The translations under genes and the position numbers were made by a program. Shown here one piece after another: positions 35,901-47,900 of a DNA stretch of 64,000 nt. The stretch's first letter is position 1. Every line of letters begins with the position of its first letter. The notes under the pieces were generated by a model. The model ran no database searches and was not told the DNA's origin. It worked only from the letters and a program-made list of their open reading frames with translations. The stretch covers positions 101,946,221 through 102,010,220 of the forward strand of contig OZ024931.1 in the NCBI GenBank assembly GCA_964017235.1, in the 5' to 3' direction. The stretch comes from Sabellastarte sp. h YS-2021. Its lineage: Eukaryota; Annelida; Polychaeta; Sabellida; Sabellidae.

Positions 35901-38900
35901 AAGGTTCAAACCGTCCATTTTTCTTCACAACCAGTCGTCTGTTGGTACATTTACACTCACTTTACCCACTGGTTGTTGTTTGGGTGCAGAAAAATTGTTG
36001 TCCACACTCCTCAGCACTAGTGGTATGTGTATCCATGTCTTGAATGTGTGTCCAGCCTCTATAAGAACATACACCATGCATTGTCTCTCTATAATTTTGT
36101 TCCTCGGTAGAGGTTTGGCCAGTGTCAGTTATAGAGATGTCCTGCTCCAGATCTGACACCTTACCTTCTTCATGTTGACCAGTGGACAGTTCCTGAACTA
36201 CAGAGTCATTATCCGAATATGAACTGGTATCCATATCAGTCTCTGATGTTTGATGGACCTCTACAGGTGAAGTGCTGAGAGCAAATCTGGTGTTATCAGT
36301 CTTAGGCCGGTGAGAGGGCTGCTGATGAAGAGTAGCCAGTTGATTGGTCGGTTGCTGGTGAGTAAATAAAGCACTGGGCCTCTGGTGAGTGCTGGTAGTA
36401 GTAGTAGGCTGGTTGTCAGACTTAGGCTCGTGAGCAGACTACTGAGAGTGAGTGGCCGGTGGATTGGTCGGTTGTAGATGTTGGTCGGTAATACTAGGCC
36501 GGTTATCAGTCTTAGGCCGGTGTGTGCAGGCTGCTGTTGAACCATGGACGGTGAGTTGGTCGGTTCCTGTTGATTGGTGGTCGGTTGGTCGGTCTGAGGC
36601 TGGAAGAAGGGCTGTGTGTTGTCTACAGCACCGGCTGGTGGAGGTTTAGCTGGAGCCACTAAAGTAGGTTTGAACACCAGCTCCAGTGGGTTGAAGGTCT
36701 TGGACAGAAGCATAGCCTCCAATCTACTAAATCTCTCTGACCATTTCTGGTCCAACTGATTAGTGTCTATGGATGGCTTTGTAGATTTGGCCGTCAATTT
36801 CCTCACAGACTTGCCCTTGACACTTGTAGATGGCGTTCGCATTTCTGCTACTCGACTCTTCTGAACTCTGTGTTTCCTGGCCTTCCCACTAGGAGTACTA
36901 CTCGCTTCTTCTGAGTTCAAATCTTGTCTGTCTTTCGTCATCGCCTTTGCCTTTATCTCTACAGCGAGCACAAAACGCGTGGGAGTCAAACCCCGCCATT
37001 GTATGTCCACAAAGACCCTGTTTCTGACCAGGTGAAGCCATAACGATCTATGTGTTTATAAACAGTTAGTAGTAAGATAGACTACAAATAAGTAGCAAAT
37101 TAGACTAATCCACACTTTGAAGAATTTCACAAAAATCTGTCTGCACAGTACACGGGCCAAACGAAAAAGATGCTATGATGTCACACTGTCTAGACAGGAA
37201 GGAAGTATGATGCGCCCCCTGGTGAATACACAGTGGGACCAGCCAGCTAGTATATTATATAGTATATACAGGGCGACTTTTTCTGTCGTTTGGCAGGCCG
37301 GTCTTTGCCGACCAGATTAGCAATTGTCCATTGGATAGGATGTATTAATGCAATATAATCGGCTAATTTATTACCTCAATTTGACCCATGGGGGGGGGGG
37401 GGGGGGGGGGGGGGGGTCAGGGGGTAAATCTGACCGGCTATCTTGACTCTTCACATATGGTTCCCAATACCTCTTAAGACATTCAAAAGCTCTAAAAGCA
37501 ATAATAAAGGGGATATAAGGAAAAATGTCAAAATCGACTATTTTATGACCCAAGTTTGACCCCTATAGGGGGGTTGGGGGAGATTTGACTTGCTTTCTAG
37601 ACTCTCCACATATGGTTTCCTACTACCTCCCAATACATTTGATGGCTCTAAATGCAATACTAAAGAAGATAATTGGGGGGGGGGGGGGTCACATGGATTT
37701 TAAGCTTTCTGGTTGGTACTTGTGAGAAAATCGCTCATAAATCAGTCAAATTTAATTGGATTGCTCCCAAAATCTAATCAGCTCGCACTTTTAATAGTAT
37801 GAACATGTGTATGAAATTACAAGCCTCTGCAGTCAGTAGATTTTGCTCAGCGATGATGACTGGTGGGTATACCCCCCAAAAATTTATTTTTGATCATGTG
37901 ACCTTGATAAAGATCAAAGGTAAAATTTAAGCATGCGGAAAATGTTCCCATGCTTTAAGGTATATAACTGCCAAATACGGTTAGAAAGCTTAGAATAGTA
38001 ATGGAGTTATTCAAGGGAGACCATAATCCTCTGTCCGCAGCGAGGAAAGTGAAGCGAAAACAAATGAGCGCCCTTTCAGGGTCGCTTATTTACAGATAAT
38101 TTAAACAGTATTTTGCCCAAATTTAGACTTATTTAATACAACTCTTACATTTTGTTGTCAAGATTTATATATAAGCAATGTCTGTAAACGTATATAATCA
38201 ATATAGTGCAGAGTAGTCTCATACAGCGATAAGTCACTATAGTGCCATATTTCCATTTTTATTGAGTGAAGTGATAAAGCTTTGTTTACATGAAACTTTC
38301 ATACTGTGTATAAAGTCAGATAATGTACATAATTACGTAGAATGCTTTACATTAAAAATTTATTATGATTTTTCTCAGTGTTAAAAGTTATTAAAATATA
38401 AATGCCTGTAAAGTCATACATGAATGAAAATAAGTGTCTTGTTAAAAAATACGCATCTTCCATTTCTTATAAATTGTGCATGTCTGTAAACTAATAATAC
38501 CTTGTGGTCTCACCTTGAATTTTTGTGCGTGCAACATCCAGTGGATAAAAGGTAGTTATTGCCACACAGCTTCCCTACAATTAAAAGGTATATGAATATA
38601 TTACACAAACAAGACCACTGCCGCGGTGTGTATCTCCCGTCGAGCATTAAAGGGGAAGAAATACCTTTTCCGAGATAGTCATAATTTTTCATTTTCCACT
38701 AAAATCCAAGATGGCTGCCAAAAGTGGCGAAAACTGAAATTTTTCCCCTAGGCACATAATACTGTTGTACTACCCTGTAGGTCAAAAATTCGCTCAAAAT
38801 CGCTCTATCTCTATTTTCCGCTAAAATCCAAGATGGCCGCCCAAACTTTGCGTAGGACACTCTTGTACTACCCTGCGGGTCAAAAACTTCACTCCAAATC

Positions 38901-41900
38901 GCTCTATCCCGTACGGTTTTTGAGATATTCACACTTTTTCATTTTCCGCTAAAATCCAAGATGGCCGCCAAAAAGTGGCGAAAATTGAAATTTTTCCCAT
39001 TTGCATAGGATAATCTTGTACTACCCTGCGGTTCAAGAAGTTTGCTCGAAATCGCTCTGTCTCGTACGGTTTTCTAGATATTCATACTTTTTCATTTTCC
39101 TCAAAAATCCAAGATGGCCGCCAAACGTGGCGAAAATTGAAATTTTTCCCCTTTCAATAGGATACTCTTGTACTACCCTTTGGGTCAAAAATTCGCTCGA
39201 AATCACTCTATCTCGTACGGTTTTCGAGATATTCACACTTTTTAAAAATTTGCTCGAAATCGCTCTATCTCTTAAGGTTTTCAAGATCTTCACACTTTTT
39301 CATTTTCCACTAAAATCCAAGATGGCCACCAAAAGTGGTGAAAATTGAAATTTTTCCCCTTTGCATAGGATACTCTTGTACTACCCTGCGGGTCAAAAAA
39401 TCGCTCGAAATCGCTCTATCTCGTACGGTTTTCGAGATATTCACACTTTTTCATTTTCCGCTAAAATCCAAGATGGCCGCCAAAAGTGGCGAAAATTTAA
39501 ATTTTTCTCCTGTGCATAGGATAATCTTGTACTACCCTGTGGGTCAAAAATTCGCCCGAAATCGCTCTATCTCGTACGGTTTTTGAGATATTCACACTTT
39601 TTCATTTTCCGCTAAAATCCAAGATGGCCGCATAAAGTGGCGAAAATTGAAATTTTTCCTTTTTCCATAGGATACTCTTGTACTACCCTGTGGGTCAAAA
39701 ATTCGCTCAAAATCGCTCTATCTCACGGTTTATGAGATATTTGTGATTTTTTCACATTTCCACTAAAAGTAGCAATAAAGTTGGCATTACTCACTTGTAC
39801 ATTGAGCAATAGGTGTGAAACTTAAATATGTCACAGTTCACAAAAAAGTAGATGAACAACATATTTGAGAGAAATTGTGTAGCTGATATAGGCCATTTAC
39901 TCATTATAGTTACCATTAAAAATTGACAAAGTAGCTATTACTCACTTAAATATGGAGATACACTTCCAAGCTACTGACCATGCTGTAGCTGTAGAGAAAG
40001 TACCTGAACAACATATTGGAACAAAATACTCTAAATGCAATAGTTTGAGAGTTATAAGTCATATAATTATATTAGGTAAAAGTGCTATTACTCACTCAAA
40101 GTTCACCAAACCCAAAAAATATTGAAGAGCGTAAAAATTCATTAGGACAAGTAATTTACCAATTTGAAAAATGTGTAACTGTAGTAGTTTCAGAGAAAAC
40201 TGCGTGACACACTCACACACGCACGGATGTACACACACATGGCACAAATTTTAATCTCTTGCTGGCGAGCCGGGCGGGCGAGCCGGACGGGAGATAATAT
40301 CAATTCAGGCCTTATCTGGCAATTCATCAACATCCTAGAGTAAAATGGGGGAGAATAATATTGATTTCCCCGAGATATGTACATCTCAATTGAAGCACAT
40401 GTCCCCTGGGACACCTGTCATGAACGGGTAATAGACCGATAAAACCAAAGCTTGTTCTTATGCTAATTATGCTTGTGTAAACATTAACTGACCTTCTTTA
40501 GAGTCACTTGCAGTATTTGGCTGGAGTAGATACTAGGTAATTATTGATTTTTAGTGGTTTTGAGCTGTTAGTTATACAGTATAAGCCTAATTAGCATTTC
40601 AATTCGCGCAAAGCATCATGGGAAGATATCGGGATAAACAAAAACATCTGTGACAGAAGAACCAAGAAGTAGCGAATATTTAATTTCTATATATATATAT
40701 ACGCATTTATCTTATAAAAAATAGAATGGAAATTATAAAAAATTATAAAATTATGAAAACTAGAGGATCGCTTGCAAAAAAAACGATAATGTTTTTGCAC
40801 AGCAAAAACAAAGCGTCCCGAAAAGGATATAAAGGTGAGTGCTAATGTATTAAGAAAATGCTCTGCTTTTAGCCTTATACTGTTGTGGCAACCAAAGTCT
40901 GCTCTATCTAGCACGGTTTTCGAGATATAAACCTTTTTGTGTTTTGCAATTTTTGCAAAAAATTCGAAAATTCAAAATGGCCGCCATTTGAGAGAGACAA
41001 AAATTATGAAAATAGGGATGGCTACTCTGCAAAAATAACCTGTGGGTGAAACATTTTGTCGAAATCGCTCTATCTAGCACGGTTTTTGAGATATAAGCAT
41101 TTTTGTGTTTTGCAATTTTTGTGAAAAATTTGAAAATTCAAAATGGCTGCCATTTTAGGCGAGGTAAAATTTTTTCGAAAATTGGGATGGCTGCTCTGCA
41201 GACATACCCTGTGGGTCAAAAATGTTGTCGAAATCTCTTTATCTAGCACGGTTTTCGAGATATAAGCATTTTTGTGTTTTGCAATTTTTGCGAAAAATTC
41301 GAAAATTCAAAATACCCAACATTTTGGGCGAGACAAATTTTTTTTGAAAATTGGGATGGCCACTCTGCATATATACCCTATGGGTCAAAAATGTTGTCGA
41401 AATCGCTCTATCTAGCACGGTTTTCAAGATATAAGCATTTTTGCGTTTTGCAATTTTTGCGAAAAATTAAAAAATTCAAAATGACCGCCATTTTGGGTGA
41501 GACAAAAACTTTTTGAAAATTGGGATGACTACTCTTCAGAGATACCCTGTGGGTCGAAAATTTCGTCAAAATCACTCTATCTAGCACGGTTTTCGACATA
41601 TAAGCATTTTTTTGTGTTTTGCAATTTTTGTGCAAAATTCGAAAATTCAAAATGGCCGCCAGTTTTGGCGAGACAAATTTTTTTTTTTGAAAATTGGGAT
41701 GGCTAATCTACAGAGATACCCTGCGGGTCAAAAATTTCGATGAAATCGCTCTATCTCGCATGGTTTTCGAGATATAAGCATTTTTGTGTTTTCCTTATTT
41801 GGAAAATTCATAATGATTAATCATTAATAATATTAATAATATTAACTAGAAAAATGTTTTTGCTGACAAAAACGAAGCGGCCCTGATGAAAATTTGCGAA

Positions 41901-44900
41901 GTAATCTGTAAAAGATGTCAAGATATGCATGATAAGGAATAGAAAATGTAAAGTTTATTGCATTGTGTATGTTACTATATTTAACAAATGAAAGAACGAC
42001 CACAGCTTGGCAGAAGAGAAATTTGGTTAATTTTATTGTAATTGGAATTTTTACAAATAAAAATACTTACATAATCCCAACAAATGCTTACGTGACCTAC
42101 CGTTTGGTCAAGGACACAGACAATGTGTCTCTCCATTTTTTATTACTGAAAGTACACATGTAAACCCCAGGGGGCACCTGCTGGAGGTTATATCTCCACT
42201 GTAAGTTGCCATTCTTAAAATTTTGACCTTAACGCTCAGAAGATGATAGAGGGGAGGAGGGTGGGACTCTCCTTGTTGGGATTATGTAAGTATTTTTATT
42301 TATAAAAATTCCAATTACAATAAAATTAACCAATTTTATTGCATAAAAACGTACTTACATAATCCCAACAAATGCTTGAATGCAGCCCTGAGGTCCATGG
42401 TGGGTAGGCTTCTGAGGACTGTCAAGTGCTATAGGAGAGTTCTTGAGGTTATACAGATACAAAAAATGCATAAACACCATATGTTATACTACAAACAACT
42501 GTAACATAGTACATATAGTTAAACTGTAATTATATTATTGTTATTACAAGTACTGATAAAGTGAAAAAGTAGTTGTAATTAAGTAACTGCAAAGTACTCA
42601 CCCACTTATGAAAGCAGCATGTTGTACTATACATAGTATGATATTTAGGAATCCCGTCACCGTATCTGTACAGATGTGCAGGGGTCAAAGGTCAGCTGTG
42701 CCCAGTTGAATAAAACTCCAGCAGTCAGAGTGCAGCTGCCTTCAAGCCAAGCAGTCATAACATGACATCTTATCCACAGTCGTGTTCAAAAATCAAAGTC
42801 CTACTACATTCCAGTCCAATTCCATACATCCTGAAAAAATAAAGACTGATTAAACTATTAAGTCTCAATTGTTCACTATATGCTGTGCAGACACAATGGG
42901 ACCTAACTTAAAAATATCATCATTTTCCCAGCAAATATCTTTCAAATAAAAGTTTGTGAAGGTATTGTGGGATCTCCAATAACATGAGCTCAAGACCTGC
43001 TCTAAGGAGATACCTCCTTTGAACGCAAGTGATGCAGCCATAGCTCTAACATCATGAGCTCTGACCTGAGTGACCTGTTGATCAGTCATATCCGAAGACT
43101 GATAGCAAGTGTGAATGGTGTGTTTGATCCACTGGGAAATGGTTATTCTTGAGATATCCTTGGAATAACCTTCCCTAAGTGATACAAAGAGAAGGGCCTT
43201 GCCCTTTCTCATTGATTTGGTCTTGTCTAAGTAGACTTTGAGGGCCCTAACTGGACAAAGTGACTTGTCCTCCACCAGTGAACTGTCCAACATGGTAGTA
43301 AGAGCTGGTATAACTACTGGTTTAATGGAATCAGGGCCATCCGAAGCCAACTGGTTTTTGGCCAGGAATGCTGGAGAAGGAGAAACAGTGACCTCTGACC
43401 AATTTCTCCTTGAAGAGACAGAAGAGTGAGTCCAAGCATGTATCTCACTCCTTCTTTTACCTGAGGCTAAAGCCAGCAGGAAAACTGTCTTGTAAGTTAG
43501 CCACTTCAAAGGAGCCTCAGATAAAGGCTCAAAAGGAGGTTTTGTCAAACCTAAGAGGACCAAGGAGAGGTCCCATGTAGGTATGGACCTATTTGGTTTA
43601 GGTCTATCCCTGGTGAAGCTGGCAATAAGTCTATTCAGTTCTAGACTTTTTGAGATGAGTTCACCCTGAGAACCCAAAGCATCAGCTATTGCTGTTCTAT
43701 AACCAGTAATTGTAGCTGGTTTGAGGTTTTTGACTGTGAACAGGTAGTTTAAAAATTCTGCTACCTGGGGAACAGTTGTTGAGGTGATGTCCACCTTATT
43801 CTGTGAGCACCATTGCCCATAAATGGCCCACCTTGATTGATAGACTTTTCTTGAGGATTCCCTCTGATGTGCCTTAATTCTTTCTGCCACCTCAGATGAG
43901 AATCTTCCAGAATTGGATTCCTGGAATCCAGAAGCCACACATGTAGATTCAGGTACTCCACGTTGTTGTGGAACCTGTTGGAATGTGGCTGTTTCAGAAG
44001 TGTCTTCCAGTGAGGGAGCTGTAGGGGTACCCTGGTCGAGAGATCCACCAGATCCCAAAACCATGGCATCCCTGGCCACCCTGGGGCCAGTACTATCATC
44101 CTGCATGGGTATGTTATTATTTTTTGAATTACTTGTGGCAGGATAGCTACTGGACAGAAGACATAGCCGTCTAGGCCTTCCCAACAGATATTCAATGCAT
44201 CTATTTTCCAAGCCTTTTTGTCTGGGACAGGAGATACATATATTGGAAGTTTGTAATTTAGATGAGTTGCAAACAGGTCTACCATTGGTGTGTGCCAAAT
44301 TTTGCAAATTTGGTTGAATATCTGTTGGTGAAGGGACCACTCTGTTTGTATGACCTTGTCACTTCTTGATAGGGAGTCTGCTATCACATTTAGGGATCCA
44401 GGTACATGTCTTGCTCTTATCTGGATCCTTCTGGAGTTTGTAAATGCCAGAATTCTCCAGATAAGAGCACACATTTCTATGGAATGGGTGCCTCCTTCTT
44501 TGTTCAGATAAGATACTACTGTACTGTTGTCTGAACAGATGAGCACGCTTTGACCTTGCAAGTGCTCCTGAAACCCCTTTAGGGCCAGAAGAACAGCTTT
44601 TAGCTCCAATACGTTGATGTGAAGCTGAGCCTCCTTGTTTGACCAGAGGCCACTGAGGACTATTTCGTTCAAGTGAGCTCCCCAGCCTTTTTGGGAGGCA
44701 TCTGTGAACACCAAAGTGTTGTGAACATGAGGATGGATAGGAGCACCTGCCATAAGATTTTGTAGATCCTCCCACCATTTGAGATAATTCAGGAAATTCC
44801 TTGTTACTGGGATGCTTTTGTCCAGTGACTGGGGAAACTTCCAGTGTGACCTTAGGTACCACTGAAAAGGTCTCATGTGTAACCTTCCCAGAGGTACTGT

Positions 44901-47900
44901 TTTTTCTAAGGAAGCTAATGTCCCTATGAGTGACATGAGCTTTCTTGGAGTCAAGACTAATGACTTTCTGATGGAAACAGTCTGAACTTTTAACCGATCG
45001 AGTTTCTTTTGGGTTGGAAAAACCAGACCCCTCTGAAGATCGAAGTGATAACCCAGAAAATCTAGATTTTGTGTGGGAACCAATTCCGATTTTTGGAAAT
45101 TGATGAGCCAGCCTAGTTCTTGGACCAATTTCACTAAATTTTTTGAATCTTTGAGACATTGATCCTTTGTTGGTGACCGAAGAAGCCAGTCGTCTAGATA
45201 TTGATGGATTCTGAGGTTCCTGGCTTGAGCTATGAGTTTTACCTCTTTCACAATGCGAGTAAACTCTAGGGGAGCTGTCGCGACACCAAAAGGGAGAGCC
45301 TGAAATTGGAAAACCCCTTTTTCGGTCTGAAATCTCAGATATTTTTGAGATTGTAGATGTATTGGAACATGAAAACTAGAAATAGGATGCCCTGTTGATA
45401 GTAGATGCGAATAGAAACAGGATAGCATAGAAGAACACACATTATCATGTGTAATGTCCACCCCATGAACCTTGCCCAAATTGTACAGTAGTCTTACAAG
45501 ACCCTGTTTCATTTGTAAAATATATCAATGATGCTTAAATATTTATTAGTTTGGATGTAAATTATTTCAGCTTCATGCCTTTTTGCATTGGTTGGGTTGA
45601 AAATTTTGACGAAATCACTCTATCTTGCACGGTTAAGAAGATAGAAGCAAATTCCTGTTTTTCTATTTTTGGCAAAAAATTTGAAAATTCAAAATGGCCG
45701 CCATTTTTGGGAAAAGGAAATTTTTTTGAAAATTGCCAAGAGTACATTTCTTAGATACCCTATGGGTCGAAAATTTCAACGAAATAACTCTATTTTGCAC
45801 GGTTAAGGCGAGTTTGTGTTTTTCCATTTTGGGCAAAAATTCGAAAATTCAAAATGGCCGCCATTTTTGGGGAGGGGAAAATTTTTGGAAAATTGCAAAG
45901 ATTGCACTCCTTAGATACCCTGTGGGTCGAAAATTTCGACGAAATTGCTCTATCTCGCACGGTTAAGGAGATAGAAGCAAATTTGTGTTTTGCCATTTTT
46001 GGCAAAAATTCGAAAATTCAAAATGGCCGCCATTTTTGGGGAGGGGAAAATGTTTTGAAAATTGCAAATATTACACTCCTTATATACCCTGTGGGTCGAA
46101 AATTTCGACGAAATCGCTCTATCTCGCACGGTTAAGGAGATAGAAGCAAATTTGTGTTTTGCCATTTTTGGCAAAAATTCGAAAATTCAAAATGGCCGCC
46201 ATTTTTGGGGAGGGGAAAATTTTTGAAAAATTGCATAGATTACATTCCTTAGATACCCTGTGGGTCAAAAATTCTGTCGAAATCGCTCTATCTCTTACGG
46301 TTTCTGAGATATTAGCAAATTACTCAAAAGTAGTACTGAAAATACACAATGAAGTACCTAAATGGCTATTACTCATGTACTGACAAAGCTATCAGTCCCA
46401 AATGCAATACCAAGCGAGCTATGGACATAACAATCTTGTATTCAAAATTGTAGTAAAATATCTTTAATTATTTTGGCTTAAATGCACGGAAACCAATGGG
46501 TACTGAAAATAGCTGTACTTAAGTATTACTCAGTAAGCAAAAGAGGTACAAGAGCCAAAAGCAATCCCAAGCAAGCTACTGACCCAATAAGCCTGCATAC
46601 CAAATTTGGTGACAATAGCTCTAATACTTTTCCTTTAAATGAGCGGAAACCATGCGTGACGCCGGACACCGGACATCGGACGGCGCAAAAAGCAAAAATA
46701 ATATATCCACCCCCCTGGTCTGTGAGTTCTATCGAGGTGACCCACTCCCCTTTTCGAATCGACTTCCTGATAGATTCGGCTGTTTCCATTTTGAAAGTTG
46801 GAACATGTAAATGGGTGTTCAACATACTTAAATCTATCACTGGTCTCCACCTTTTCATGGGTTTGGGTACCAGAAACAGTCTGCTGTAATATCCCAGAGT
46901 AGAGGGTTTCCTGACATGAGTTATCGCCTTTTTTGCAAGCATGGCCTGAACTGCTTCGTGGAGAGCGCCATCTTTGTTTTTGTTGTGATATTTGCTCAAA
47001 ATGAGCGGAATTTTCGATAATTTGGGTAGAATTTGGAAGTCTAGGCGATAACCATGTTGTAGTAAACTTACTACTCTGGGATGTGCTTGATTTTTTGCCC
47101 ATACCTACCAAAAATCCTGCAATCTTGTCCCTGGAAAGTCACTTCCTCTTTCTGCCTCTGCCTCCTCGCGATGCGCGCGCAGAGAAGTGGTTGTAGGTGT
47201 TTGGCTGCATTCGTTTGTCACGAAACGACCTGTTACCTTCCTGTGAGGGCTTTGGATGTGAAGACCTCCCGAAATCGAAATTCTTCACAGAATCTCTGTA
47301 AGATTTGGAGTCAGAGTCTTTCATTATAGATAATCTTTTGATCATGTTGTCCTCAACCTGGGATAAAATATCAGAGTTGAAAACCTCCTGCTGGTCAAAA
47401 TGATCGGTACGCAAGTTTGCCAAGTCCTTAGGACCTAATTTTGAGCTGCAAGTCCTTCAATAAGCTGTCTCTCCTTGCAAGGAGCATATTGCAGGCCAGA
47501 GTCATGTTTTGTTTCAGGACAGTATCCAGAACTATCTCCAAGGAGGAGGTAACTGAAGCCTGTAGCTGTGAATACTTTATCATGAGGTCTGCTGATTCCT
47601 TGACCGTATCCAGATCTTCAGACCCTCTAATTTCAGTAGCTAATAGTGGTGGGATCGCCAGCTTAAATGACAGATCGAGCATCACTTGTTAGAAGCGAGT
47701 TGAACTCGAGTCAAACTCGAGTAATTTTCGGGATAAAGTATTTCGTTTATTAGCGAAAATATTTTACATAGCCGTACATGAGGCAAAACTTTGAACTGGA
47801 AATAGGCTTTTGCGATATAATTTAAGTTAAATCTTCATTGATTTAAGCCAAAATAAAGTAAAAATGCAACATATTTTTGAAAATTTCAGATATTTCAGTT

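Larger units (their letters stand above)
28081..37359 (-). mobile_element. DIRS-like retrotransposon, element C, heavily degraded
   Basis: It is in the A family by terminal and internal sequence. The left ITR is split (28,081-28,199 and 32,695-32,810). The complementary region is at 32,861-32,952 and the right ITR at 37,150-37,359. On the minus strand only gag and the first part of RT survive (37,041-34,178). The rest of RT, RNase H and YR are replaced by Penelope-like and foldback sequence. Gag and RT carry several shifts and stops. The flanks are the same satellite as for A and B, interrupted at the same point. Confidence 0.85.
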
